Source: Sipunculus nudus
Taxonomy: Eukaryota; Annelida; Sipuncula; Golfingiida; Sipunculidae
Length of the DNA stretch: 64,000 bases
Assembly (NCBI GenBank): GCA_026874595.1
Contig: CM049318.1
Span: forward strand, 6,153,741 to 6,217,740
Direction: 5' to 3'
This document shows, one piece after another, positions 1-11,510 of the stretch. Numbering within the stretch: the first letter of the stretch is position 1; each line of letters opens with the position of its first letter. The notes under the pieces were generated by a model that saw only the letters and a program-made list of their open reading frames with translations, searched no databases and had not been told where the DNA came from. The position numbers and the translations under genes are program-made.

Positions 1-654
1 GGCAGGGAATTTTAGGCAGTAAGGTTTAAGCATAGGTTATGGTCTTATTTTATTTTACCCAAACAAAACCGGCTTTTGGCAAGTAGGAGGCACCGAAATT
101 GCCTAAAACATATGATAAAAACTTCCATAATGATCGAGTAGATTTATGATCATAAAATCAATGAAATAAACGGACTCGTTCTCCCTCACAAAATTCTATA
201 CAGTTTGCATTTGTGTTATGGTCTAAATCTGTTCTGCAATATATATGTAAATAAAGCATAATATATCCTATCAACTACAGAAAATTAGGAGAGGAAATAT
301 GGTAGCTCCAAACACTTATTCAAAGTGCAAAGAGAAAGCAGGGCACAAAAGGCTTATGTTCTATGAGCTAGTTTTCGAAAACAGGTTTGTAAACACCTTG
401 ATAGCAGACTTATCTGAGTCTTAGAAGCTGTAACACAAACATTTACTATAGGATGACAAATTACAAACGATAGACCTCATGTACACATACATTAATGTAA
501 CCATTCTAAATGTTAGTAATCTTGCTCAAACAGGTCATTAAATGTGGCACCAACAGATTTGATATTTCACGATAATCTTTCCATTTTGAGTTCATACATA
601 AAGACTCAAGATGAAAAATAATCTATTCTCTCTTATTAACAATGTTTATTCATC
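1..654. other. No gene seen; AT-rich
   Basis: I find no convincing coding segment, RNA gene or structured repeat here. The sequence is AT-rich single-copy-looking DNA. Confidence 0.5.
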
Positions 655-1990
655 TTAGATTTTTAGCTTAGCTGACTATAAGTCATCTGAGCTATAGTTG
701 TGGTCCATTGTCCGTTGTCCGTCCGTCTGTCTGTCCGTCTGTCCATCCGTAGATGTGGCACGTTTTGAAACCATAAAACCCAGGATTCCAATATTCGGCA
801 TACTTTCGATGTCCCCAAGATCTCCTACAAAGCCGAAAACTGGGTCTTTGCAACTTCGTTCCTTTGAGAAATTAAGGAAAACCCTCAATTTTTATTAAAA
901 ACCTATTTTCACTTCAGGACTGCCTAATGTCAAAACCACATGTGAACTGGTGCCTAACCAGTTGGCCTTGACCTCTGACCTTTCCTCTCTGCCCACTGTC
1001 CGTTTGTGCGTCTGTTTACACACATAAACCCACATATCTCGGGAACTGTTTGACCGATCAAGAAAACCAATTTTGTACAAATATAGCCATAGGATAGCTT
1101 TATAACATACACAAAAAATGGTGGCGCCACCTGCAACCTTGTTTGCACAGTGTCCATTTGTTCATCTGCCTTGGGTTAAAATCACTCCTATCTCTGCAGT
1201 GGTTTGACTAATTCACCTGAAATTCGGCATGCGTATACATCCTAGATAGCTTTCTTGATTTTATGACAGGTGGCGCCACCTATATTCACGTTCACGTTGC
1301 AGACATCCAAGCTCATATCTCGGGAAACGTTTGACCGATCAGGAAAAAAATTTACAAAAATGTAGCCCTTCTATAGCTTTATAACGTACACAAAAATGGA
1401 GGCGCCACCTGCTGCCATTTTTTGCAAAGCGTCCATCTGTTGTATGCCTTGGGTTAAAATCACGCATATCTCTGCAGTGGTTTGACCAAATTACCTCAAA
1501 ATCGGCATGCGTATACATTCTGGATAGTTTTCGTGATTTTATGGCAGGTGGTGCCAGCTTCATTCACGTTCACGCTGCAGACATTAATGCTTATATCTCC
1601 TGACTCGTTTGACCAATCAGGAATTTTTTTACACAAATGTAGCCCTTGGGAAGCTTTATGACATACACAAAAATGGTGGCGCCACCTGCAGCCATTTTAG
1701 CACAGCATCCATCTGTTTGTCTGCTGTGGGATAAAATCACTCATATCTCTGCAGTTGTTTGACTTTTCCATCTGAAATTTTGCATGTGTATACATCTTGG
1801 ATAGTTTCTCGTTCAAATAACAGGTGGCGCCACCTACATTCATGTTTATGTGGCAGACATCCATTCTAATATGTAACACATGTAACTCTATTTCCCCTTG
1901 CCACTCAATCCATGCCTCACTTCACCCGTCCTACTCTGATTTTGGTTGATACACGTAGTCGCTTGTCGACTAACCGTATTCTAGTTAAAA
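655..1990 (+). repeat. GGCGCC-palindrome repeat family, copy 1
   Basis: The copy opens with a leader (ttttagct...tcatctgagctatag) and a run of gtccgtctgtc-type units near 715-750. It then holds nearly three tandem units of about 280 bp. The motif GGTGGCGCCACCT or a close variant recurs near 1119, 1265, 1399, 1546, 1676 and 1822, alternating between two sub-units. Between them are phrases such as 'tttgaccgatcagga' and 'ctctgcagtggtttgac'. The right end (cgcttgtcgactaaccgta, then ttctagtt) is also seen near 6,365 and 44,440. Open frames here are low-complexity by-products. The class of element is not recognised; it may be non-autonomous, as no transposase is visible. Confidence 0.7.
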
Positions 1991-2399
1991 AAATGTTATG
2001 GGCCCAAACATGCTCTTTGTAAAAAAATCATGAAAAATATTTGGTCACTTTACACAAGAAAATGTTGAAGCTAGGAACATTTTTTGTAGTAATATAACTT
2101 TAATTGATCAAAATTTAATTGTATACCCTAAATTAGATCAAAATCTTTAATTTTTTTTTAAATATTAGCAAAAATATAAAATTGGTAAATTTTTCTAGTA
2201 AGTATATTTAATTTATTTTTCACAGCCGTTATACATGAGGATTTAATCTGTTGAATTCTGAAATTTGAAAGTAAAAGCTTTAAAATTATTCTAATTATTG
2301 AAGCCTTGCCTAGGTAACCTTATTAGTGATGCAGCACTGGCAAAACAACACCCCTGCTGTAATTAACATTCACTTATTCTCATGGGACCTACCCTTACA

Positions 2400-2439
2400 C
2401 CCCCCCCCCCCCCCCCCACACACACACACCCCACCACCA
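2400..2439. repeat. C18 homopolymer followed by (CA)n
   Basis: A run of 18 C is followed directly by a short CA repeat and CCACC units. It is one of several C-runs of 14-20 bases in the window. Confidence 0.95.
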
Positions 2440-2872
2440 TCACAAATTATATTGAAATACATGTTTTGTTATTGTCAACTGTATTTCTTTAATGTAAAGC
2501 TGTTTTTGATCCAATGTGCACAACTTTTCTTGAAATACTAATTCAAGAAGTCATCCAAGAGATGCCACGTTGTTCTGATGTTCCATTTTAAGAAATTATT
2601 TCCTTTTAAATAATTAAACGAAATATAATTTAACCCATCAGTAGGCATAATTTGATAATATATGAAACCATTCATGGATAAATAAAAGTGCAATTTAAAA
2701 TTGTGAATTCTGGAGTGTTATTTTCATATATTTATTCCTTTGTAAATTTTAATTTAAAAAAGAAATATATCTGTGTGCATAATGTGATGTTACCTCACTA
2801 AATTAAGTATAAATGTTGATGCAATTTAGATTTGTGAATCAATTTAAATATTCAGATATATATGATATACGC

Positions 2873-2950
2873 GAAATATATAGTAAAATTTATAAACTTA
2901 ATAAAAGTTCAAATATATAGTAAAATTTATAAACTTAAAAAAAGTTCAAA
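2873..2950 (+). repeat. 37-bp tandem duplication
   Basis: The segment with 'tagtaaaatttataaactta' at 2,881 is repeated at 2,918, a period of 37 bp, with two or three differences. It supplies the start of the long spurious open frame here. Confidence 0.85.
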
Positions 2951-5819
2951 TGGAAATATTTGTTCAATATTTTCCTGTCTCAGTGGAACGGAAAATAGAG
3001 ATATTTGCTTTGTTTTCCATCTCTCTGCCTGTTTTAAATATTTAAAAATAATTTCATTTAAATTAAATTTTATTCTCCTGGATTTTGTGCATTTGGACTT
3101 CAGTTTACTTGTTACTAGAGCGTTACACTGGACCCTCATTCTCCGAGAGTATACATTTAAAGAAACTTACCGTTGTGACGGTGTTGGTATCCAGGTACTT
3201 TGCATTTTATTTTTCTGTGTGATTGTATTGATTTGTTGTTATCCTGCTTTTTTACTGTATAATTGTATTGATTTGGTTTATTGTAATGTTAGGATTGTTT
3301 TAAGAATAAATTATAGTTATTTATTAACAAAAACCACTGACTTCTTTATTCATTCCCCTAGACATTTCACGCTGCCTAGTGTTACAGAATCTGATTTTAT
3401 TTTTATCTTAGTTACAGAATTTGTGTTCATCACACATACGTGATCTGTTTATATTAGGTTCCGTAACATCATATATGCAGAGGTGCTGTGACTCCCACCA
3501 GTCCCTGTAAGCACCATTGAATTTAATTTCGTATTCTGTATTTATATCCAAAGGTGTTGTATTCCCCCCACCCAAGTTATTGAGCCCTTGTTCCTGAGCA
3601 CTGAGGATAGTATTTTTTTGCTTCTTCAAAATATCTATGGTGATGCAGTTATAACTTTCACAATCAGCTGAGCGCCCTGACCCATGGGTCCCTTGTTTAT
3701 GGATTTTTTATACAACTAATATTTGTATAGTAATTTTCTTTTTATTTACATTTAAGTTTTAATTCTGAACTTATCAGACCTTGAATAACAGTCATACACA
3801 GTTTCAAGCAAATCAGACAACACAGCTCCCATAAAAGAGACAACCAAATGTGAATTTTATTAAGCACGGTTCATTTATAGTACACATCTTTGCAAATCAT
3901 GGTTCCATGAGTGATGCACGGGTTACCTTTGATATGCTGCACGAGCTTATCCTGGATATCTTTATTCAAGACAGATGAAACCATCTAAAGTACCTGCAGA
4001 GGGAGAAGTTGTTTTCCATTTCAAAATGCTACAACTATCAAAAGGTATAGACGTCAAGGATAGCCTTAATTAAAGATTCTAACAACAAATATTTTTTGAG
4101 ATTTTCAACCTGTCTCATGACACCTCCAAAAATTCAAATTATGGTTGTTAGGAATTTATTATGGCAATTTTATCCAAATTTATATAAATTAGGCTTTATT
4201 TGATGGGAACTTTCAAGTTTTCTCATGACTTCGCAATTTTCATGGGCCACTTTCATAAATATCTATACGAGGTATATATTTTGAGGGAGTAAGAACTTAA
4301 CATTATATTCACAACAATCAATTGAAAAAAAACTTTGTTGTAAATTTTAACAATTGCTCTGTATATATGAAATTATATTAAAGATAGAAAAGTTCAGAAT
4401 CGATATATAACAAATAAACACTGTTACAATTACTTTATAGATTTGTGGTCCACACACTCACACACACATATATAACCTTTAGAGGCCTGTACGAAAAATA
4501 TGTTTCACATGAAAATGGTTATTTTGTAATTTAATAACTACTTTATTGACATAATTATATCCCAATATACCAAACAACCACTGTTTTAAAACCATCATAT
4601 ACAAATTGTAAAACTTGCCAAATTACTTCAGTAGCTAATTACTTAAGCAAGTTACTATCATCATGAAGGTGCAAGCAGTGGTTATGGAACATTAAACTAT
4701 TAAATCCATTATTTACAAAATGTAAGATGTACTTTATTTAATGTTTACACATGTTGGTTTATATCTAATTAACTTATCTAGGCATCCAAGGATAAAAATA
4801 TATTGCACATTGATATTTGGAACATGCAGTTTTGTACATACTGTAATTATTTAGCTTTGGCTTAATATATTAGGCCTACTACATACATGTTTTAATTAGT
4901 CTCCACAGATATTAATTTATATTAAAGTCTAAAAGATGTAATAATTACTTTTACATATTGTGGGTATGGGTTATACATAGTGTATACCTGTTTTGCTTTT
5001 CTATGTGATATAAAGATATATTAGATACAAGCAGATGCTTCATTAATTGCTTTTATTTACGTTTTCGGTTAACATATTTCTACTTTGATGTAGTAGTAGT
5101 TATGCCCATACCATAATAATTGATGGCACGGTTTTATGATGTAGTCAAACTTGAGTCAAGTGACAAAATAGGTACAGCCATATAAATAATATTATTCAAA
5201 AATCAGTTGTGTATTCAATACTGCCTCTTCATGCTTTATAAAGGCATGCTCTCGATGGAGCAAGATTCTCTAGCTTGCATGCTGCTGGTAAAATGCTCTT
5301 GATAATGTGTTTTTTTATTAGAAAAAAATTATTTTCAGGTTTAAATTTCAACTGGTTTGAAAATATGATCTGTTCAACAGCATATGTGATAATAAATTTT
5401 TTGTGTTCTGTTATCATTATTCCTGTCACAAAAGCTATCTATTGTAAATGCGGGTTCTCCCTTTACCATCCAAGGCAGTAAGCTTATTCATATAACATTT
5501 ACGGCGAAACGACAATATGCCTTTCCTTTTGCTACTCTCTATATGCTGTATATTGGATTAAAGTTTTCTCAGTATTTATTACTCCACGAAAAGGGAATCC
5601 ATTTGGTTTTAATTAATTCAACCATTCTCAGCTACTTTATATTGGTTACTGCAAGGTCGAGCAACGTGTTTCTTCTGAGCCTGACCGGATTCATGTGTAA
5701 TTTCTCAGAAGCTGGCTGCCAACCTTGTTCGAACAAATCGTCTTCGCCAAAGTACTTGTTTACTAAAATGAAAAATATAAACCAGGGTTTGGCCTCCAGA
5801 AAGCAGCCCGTATTGACGT

Positions 5820-6400
5820 ATTTGCCTGAAAGTTAGCAGGCCCATATATCTTGGATAGCTTTTTCGTACACCGGACTTGTGGTGCCACCTACAGTCATTG
5901 CGCATATCCATACCCATATCGCATGGTATTATACATATGCCTGAAATTTTGTGTGTCCATAAATCTTGGATAGCTCTCTCAGAACCAGACTGGTGACGTC
6001 ACCTGCAATTTTATTTGTGTTGATAGAGTATCATAGAGTGTATCATAGAGCGGGGGTATAACATCGGCCTGAAATTTCGCATATCCATATATTATTGGAA
6101 GATCTCTTGTTCACAAGACTAGTGGCGCCACCTACGGTCATTTCTCTTACCATCAGTCTGTGCTTTTAATATAAGCGAAAATCACATGTTCGCCATTCTG
6201 ACTCATTTTAGTTACCAGTATCCACTGCTCATGGTTGGGGCGCCACACAGCAGTTTAAGACATGTTCTATTTAAAAGGTGATATCTCTGAGAAATTTGAG
6301 GGCTCGCAGGAGACATCCTATGCCTCGCTTACTTCATGACTATTCGATTCAGCGGATACACATAGTTGCTTGTTGCCTGCCCATATTCTAATTTTACACC
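5820..6400 (+). repeat. GGCGCC-palindrome repeat family, copy 2 (degenerate)
   Basis: It shares with copy 1 the phrases 'tccata(a)atcttggatagct', 'tgaaattt(c/t)gc' and the palindromic core in diverged form near 5,880 (tggtgccacct), 5,993 (tggtgacgtcacct), 6,122 (agtggcgccacct) and 6,238 (ggggcgccacac). It ends with the same right terminus, near 6,365 (gttgcttgttgcctgcccat, then attctaatttt). Same orientation as copy 1. Confidence 0.6.
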
Positions 6401-6879
6401 ACAATACCACACAATACAAAATAGTTAACGCAAATATAAAATTCGCCAGTCATCAGAAGTTAGAGATTTCATGAGTAAAATAAAGACCGGAGATTTCTCA
6501 CAGTGAACCATGTGTGGCTACATCTCTGTGTATGGAGAAGAGGTGTGAAACCTTTCATATAAATTAAGTTAAGTTACATGATAACACTAAATCAGGTTTC
6601 GGTCATATATACATCTGTACTTGGTTCCTGTACCAGGTTCAAAATTTCTAGTACTTGCTTTGTACATTCAATGTTTATACATGTATTTGAGAAATAATCA
6701 AGTACTTTTATACAATGGTCAATTGTACTCATCAGCGAAGCATTAAACCAAATTTATTTCCATGATACATATTCAATTTAGGCCTGTATTCCGTGTTAAA
6801 AGTTCTCTGTCACATGTATTTTAGACTAAGACTATGTCACTCTACAACTTACATTTTCATTAAAACAGTTTAATCTTAA
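6401..6879. other. No gene or clear repeat seen
   Basis: AT-rich DNA without recognisable coding, RNA or repeat signatures. Confidence 0.5.
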
Positions 6880-8050
6880 TGAAAAAATGTACTTTTGTTA
6901 CAGGGGCGTCTACAGTGTATTAATAGACTCGTGTACCTCGGTACAAAGTTCTCAAATAATTTGCCTTCATTCTCCGTGCTGCAGTTAATACTTCGGGTAC
7001 TTGCTTTTGAAAATAAGCGTTGTTAACTTGATTTACAAACAGGTATTTGGTGTGGACATTATGTCTTTATTACACATGACGCTTGTAAGTCGACCACAAA
7101 CTATCAACAATAAATCATGAGTGATATTAACCGAAATGTTACATCTGTGACAATAGATATAATGACGGTACAGTCCCTGAATATGTTATAAGAAAAATAT
7201 ATACTGGAATGAGAATTAACATGATAATTATACTCATGATGAGAGGGATTAAAAGGACGTGCCTTATTAAAACAGTTTGATCGAAATAAATAAATGTACT
7301 TATTTTGCGGGCGAATTGTACAGTCAATTAGAAGATTCGTTTTTCTCGGTACCCAATTAAAAATAATTTGCCTTCATCCTCATTGCTGCAGTTAATACTC
7401 GTGTACTTGTTTTTCAAAATAAGCATTGTTATCTTGATTTACGAACAGGTATTTTGAGTTGACATTGTTAATACGTCTGTATCACATTATAACGTTTGTT
7501 CCGCGACCACAAACCGTCTACAATTGATCTCATAATGGGTGATTAACGGAAACGTTGCACCTGAGACAATAAAAATAATGACTGTACAATCGTTGATAAT
7601 GTAATAACAAAAAACATATTGCACTGTTAATCACATGGTAATTATACACATGATGGAAGAGTAAATATTGTAAGCATAATTAGTGTGGAAAGAGGATGAA
7701 GGGGAATCTCTGCTATTAGCTTGTATGCATTCTACACCCTTTATCTTCAGATAAACTAAACTTACCTTATTTACTGATTATTTTATCCTGCATGCCCGTG
7801 GGAAGCTCTTCATGAGTTCTTTGCCTACAACCTGATCTTTCTGATGTCTACATGTGTCTAGGAAACACATAAGAAAGGTAAAAGTCACTTTTTGGGAGAA
7901 TAATGCATGAATGTCAGGGTTGTGATCTACTCAAGAACAGCCAAACATAAAACGTGTGTTTAGCAATTACACTACATATTTTCTCAGAAGAATCTGACGG
8001 CAGGATGGAAGGAAGATAGACAAACACTATTAACTAATTAATATTTTTTA
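6880..8050 (+). repeat. R repeat, first locus (with internal tandem copy)
   Basis: Two diverged sub-copies about 410 bp apart begin at about 6,930 and 7,340. Both have 'cggtac', 'aataatttgccttcat', 'tgctgcagttaatact' and a 'tgatttac(a/g)aacaggtatt' segment. The second continues into 'agataaactaaacttacctt' near 7,750 and a 'tcagggttgtgatctactca' segment near 7,915. The same order of phrases returns near 15.9, 18.7, 22.6, 33.8 and 35.7 kb, always on this strand. No coding potential is visible. It may be an old non-autonomous element or a locally amplified segment. Confidence 0.6.
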
Positions 8051-8585
8051 TTATTGTATTCTGAAAAAGTTGATATTTAAAAGTTAACTGGTTTTTTTTG
8101 GTTTTTTTTGGTTGCATATTGAAGTGTGAACATGATAAGCTTGGGGTACATAACATGTTTCATCAATTAGCAAAGTTCATTTTGTACATATGAATCTTTG
8201 AAGATGTAAGTCTCAAAGTATCAGTAGGTCCTACCATCCCAAATCCACAAAGTGTTTGTAGTTTGTACGTCTTATGGCAACTCGACTATTATGTTGGAGA
8301 CGTAACAAGCTGATATTTGATTTTGGTGGGAGTTTAGTGCATTTAATTGATCACCAGCATATTAATCAAATGTGACAATGGCTTGGTTGGTCATCAGTGG
8401 TAAATTTTAATAGACGACTAAGCTTGGTGTTTTATACCAAAACAGAAAAAAATAATTTTATTGTTATTTTTAGTTGAGATTATACGGAAACATTGCATCG
8501 ATTTCTGACCAAAATTCTACAGTATGAAAGCCCAGTAACAGAAATATGTATTATCGTGCATGTTTTGACATGAATGTTGGTTCCA
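8051..8585. other. No gene seen
   Basis: AT-rich DNA with a small doubled 'ggttttttttggtt' tract near 8,090; otherwise nothing recognised. Confidence 0.5.
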
Positions 8586-9360
8586 TTTTTAGCTCATTGG
8601 ACTATGAGTCATCTGAGCTATAGTCAAGTTCCTTTGTCCGTCGTCCTTTAACCATTATATTGGCACTTTTTTTTAACCGTTAGACATACGGATCACAGTT
8701 TCGACATATAGTTTGCTGCACCATAAGTCTTCTACCAAACCTACAAAAATTGGTCATTAAGAAAATCCCTACTCTTTTTCCATTGAAGAAATCAAAACAG
8801 TTGTTACACTTCAGGACTGCCTAATTGCAAAGTACGTCTCTTTATTTCCTATGCCCGTGCCAGAAATTAATTTGATCTTATGATAATGTAATTTTTAAAT
8901 GCAAATCAATACCTTATATTTTCCCTAATAATGAAGTAGCTCATGTAGCAAAATCCCAATCCCGTAGGAATTGAATGCCCAAATTGAGATAGCACTTGTT
9001 TTCACTTCATTTAGGTGTAAGCTGATGGGAAAAAGTTAGGTAACAAATTTTATCACCCCCCTAACCCCCCAAAAATTTAAGATGGCGCCATCATAATTAA
9101 AAAAAGCCTAGATATTGCCTAGAAATTGTAACTATCGCATTAAAATGAATAATGTTGGATCGTTTTATAAGATTTTAAATGTGTACTGGTAATAATATCT
9201 ACTCCAGGAGCTGTCCAAAGGTAAGGGAGGGTATTCAAGGTCAAGGTCAATCTGATTTACCAACCTTTAATCTTAAAAATAACATTAACCATCTTGGTAA
9301 CTCCGCTGTCATATATTATGTAATATGGTTTTCAAATAATCAACAGTATTAATAATTGTC
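8586..9360 (+). repeat. Fragment with the GGCGCC-family leader
   Basis: The leader 'tagctcattggactatgag' with 'tcatctgagctatagt' and a 'tttgtccgtcgtcc' segment closely match 664-730. A single 'gatggcgccatc' palindrome occurs near 9,081. The body does not carry the 280-bp tandem units, so this is a related or heavily decayed copy. Confidence 0.5.
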
Positions 9361-9993
9361 TTGGCAGAATAATATATCACTAGCTGCTCCCGTGGAAATC
9401 CACGGCTCTATCTGATGCATATTTTTGTAATGAGGTAATATAGGAACTAAACGACACATATTTATATCCTGAGGTTTTTGCAGGAATTTTTTTCATGTGT
9501 TTCACGTATATAATATAAAGATTACTTCTGCTAGAATTCTCCAGGAACACCCTCCCCAAAATATCCAAATATAAAGAATAACTATTCTATTCCAGAAATC
9601 ACACCAAAAAAAATAAATCTTGGAAAGAGATGTGAAGCATATACAGGATGTCCGAATTTATAAGTGAGAAGTTTTTTTTCCCGATAAACAACATAGGTCC
9701 GACAGCTACACTGCTTAGGAATTATCGTAGATATTACTATTGTATAAGAAGCATTAATGTGAAAAAGATAGGCCTAGAAAAATATATTTCAACAGTATTA
9801 AATTTTTGGTTTAAGTACTGTAAATTGCCATGGAATAAGCAGGTCTGATGCAAACATGACAGCCCTCCAAGATAATAAGAAAGCAGGTTGATATATTTCG
9901 ATAAAAACATTTAGCAAAGAAACCACCTAAGCCTTGGTTCGTTGCATTGTTTTTCTGCGAATTATGCAAAATTTAATATACAGATTTTACTGA
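9361..9993. other. No gene seen
   Basis: The short open frames on both strands show no recognisable domain. No structured repeat was found. Confidence 0.45.
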
Positions 9994-11510
9994 AAATTTG
10001 TAGAGGGGTAGAGTAAAACCGCACACGTAATTCATTACATTTTTTTGAGGTAATCGGAATCACTATAATATATTATTTTCTTAAGTGCCATAATCACAAT
10101 TCCACTAAAGGAATAATTTATTATAAGGGGCTATCCCTTTGTCCCGCCCATTCGTATTCAGTTTTTCTGCCACACGCCTGGTGAACCCGTATTTCTGAAC
10201 CATGACAGTTTTTTTTTCATGAAACGTGCACGTATGAACCAACGACTGATTAGTAGATTCTTGCAGGGGTTTTAATGTCCCCATGTGATTGAGGACCCTC
10301 AGAAGTGTTTGAAATCTCCCCCCCCCCCCCCCCCGGGGCTTCCTTTAAAAAAAAACATTTTTTTTTTCAAATCGGCCGAACTATTTAAACCATGGTTATC
10401 ATGGAAAGGTACTTCTGAATGTATAAATATCAACATACCTGTAAACCTATAAAAACAGTGATCATGTAAAGGGCCTCAGCTCTTTGTGTCTACTCAACGG
10501 AAAGGTGCTCCCTATTAAAAGATTCATGTGGACATGTGTAACGCGCTTGAATTTAAAATCTTTACTCCCTTTTAACAGAGTAAAACTCCTTAACAGGCGA
10601 TATAATGGAAATGGGGTTCAGTTGGGATTACAGGTCGCCTCCTGAAAAAGCGTGACAGGCGCAAAATGTTTTGCTGATCATTTGTAGAGGGTTAGGGTAT
10701 AGACATATAAATTGTCCATTTCATTTTGGAGGTATAAAAATCAATATAATATATATTTTCTTATAAACCATTATGACAAAGGACCATTTCTTTGTCCCCG
10801 TGTCGAAGCTTTCCATTCGTATTGATTTGTTCTGCCACTCGCAAGGTGAACTCGGGTTACTGAAGCATGACAGTGTTCACAAATGAAACGCATACTCGTG
10901 AACACATGACTGATATTAAAGGAGATTCTGATGAGGTCTGTACCCCTGACTAAAGATTCTAGTTTGTTGTCAATAAATAAAGATGTACTGGTGATATTTT
11001 TTCATGTTTCACCGTCCCTACAGACAACGGATCTTAAAAAATATATGTGAGACCCCCCCCCCCCCCCGCTCCAACCCGATTAATAATAAAGTTTGGGGCT
11101 TCTTTTTTTAAAAAAAAAATCTTAAAATACATGACTTGGGCAAACTTTTGAAACCATGGTTTTCATGAAAAGATATTTTTGAATGTACAAAATTCAACAT
11201 AACTGTAACCCATAAAAATTTGTCAAACGGTGGTCACATCACTGGACTCAGTGCCCAATGTTCACCAAACTGAAAAGCCCTCACATTGAAAGCGGAACCA
11301 TGTGATCTTTGGATTAAGAATCTTTACTTCATTTTGAGAGCGAAAATTCCTTTAGAGGCTTTACAATGGATATAAGGGATCAACCGGGATTATAGTGGAC
11401 GTATTGCACGGACTTGCCTTTTTGGCAGAACATGCACTCTGGCCACGGTCATAACAGGCTAGTGAAAATCCCCGATGCGCCTCCTGAAAAAGGCGTGGAG
11501 GACCATGCAG
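9994..11510 (+). repeat. Old two-copy tandem repeat, each copy with a poly-C tract
   Basis: Unit 1 (about 9,994-10,678) and unit 2 (about 10,679-11,510) share an ordered series of phrases: 'tttgtagaggg', a 'ccattcgtatt' segment, 'ctgccac(a/t)cgc', 'catgacagt', a long C-run (about 10,317 and 11,049), 'ggggcttc', 'aaaccatggtt(a/t)tcatg' and 'cgcctcctgaaaaa(g)gcgtg'. Divergence looks like 25-35 percent with indels. No coding content is evident. Confidence 0.65.

Larger units (their letters stand above)
1991..5819. other. No credible gene; AT-rich with low-complexity tracts
   Basis: It contains the longest open frame in the window (193 codons, 2,862-3,443 +), but the product is rich in Phe, Ile, Leu and Tyr, starts inside a 37-bp tandem duplication and has no domain I recognise, so I do not call it. 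A minus-strand frame at 3,408-3,629 is less biased, with a stretch 'FNGAYRDWWESQHLCIYDV', but I cannot place it. The rest shows nothing. Confidence 0.45.

Noticed and set aside
700-900. Coding frame with repeated Pro-Ser-Val/Cys-Pro-Ser
   Set aside because: It is the translation of gtccgtctgtc units in a dispersed repeat leader, a frequent cause of false gene models in marine invertebrate genomes.
3100-3380. Possible solo LTR ending in tgttaca with aataaa upstream
   Set aside because: I could not find a matching left end, a primer-binding site or gag/pol codons nearby; the signals are short and expected by chance.
2862-3443. 193-codon open frame, longest in the window
   Set aside because: Biased composition (Phe, Ile, Leu, Tyr), start inside a 37-bp tandem duplication, no domain, no splice or codon support. 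Long open frames of this type arise in AT-rich DNA with few stops by chance.
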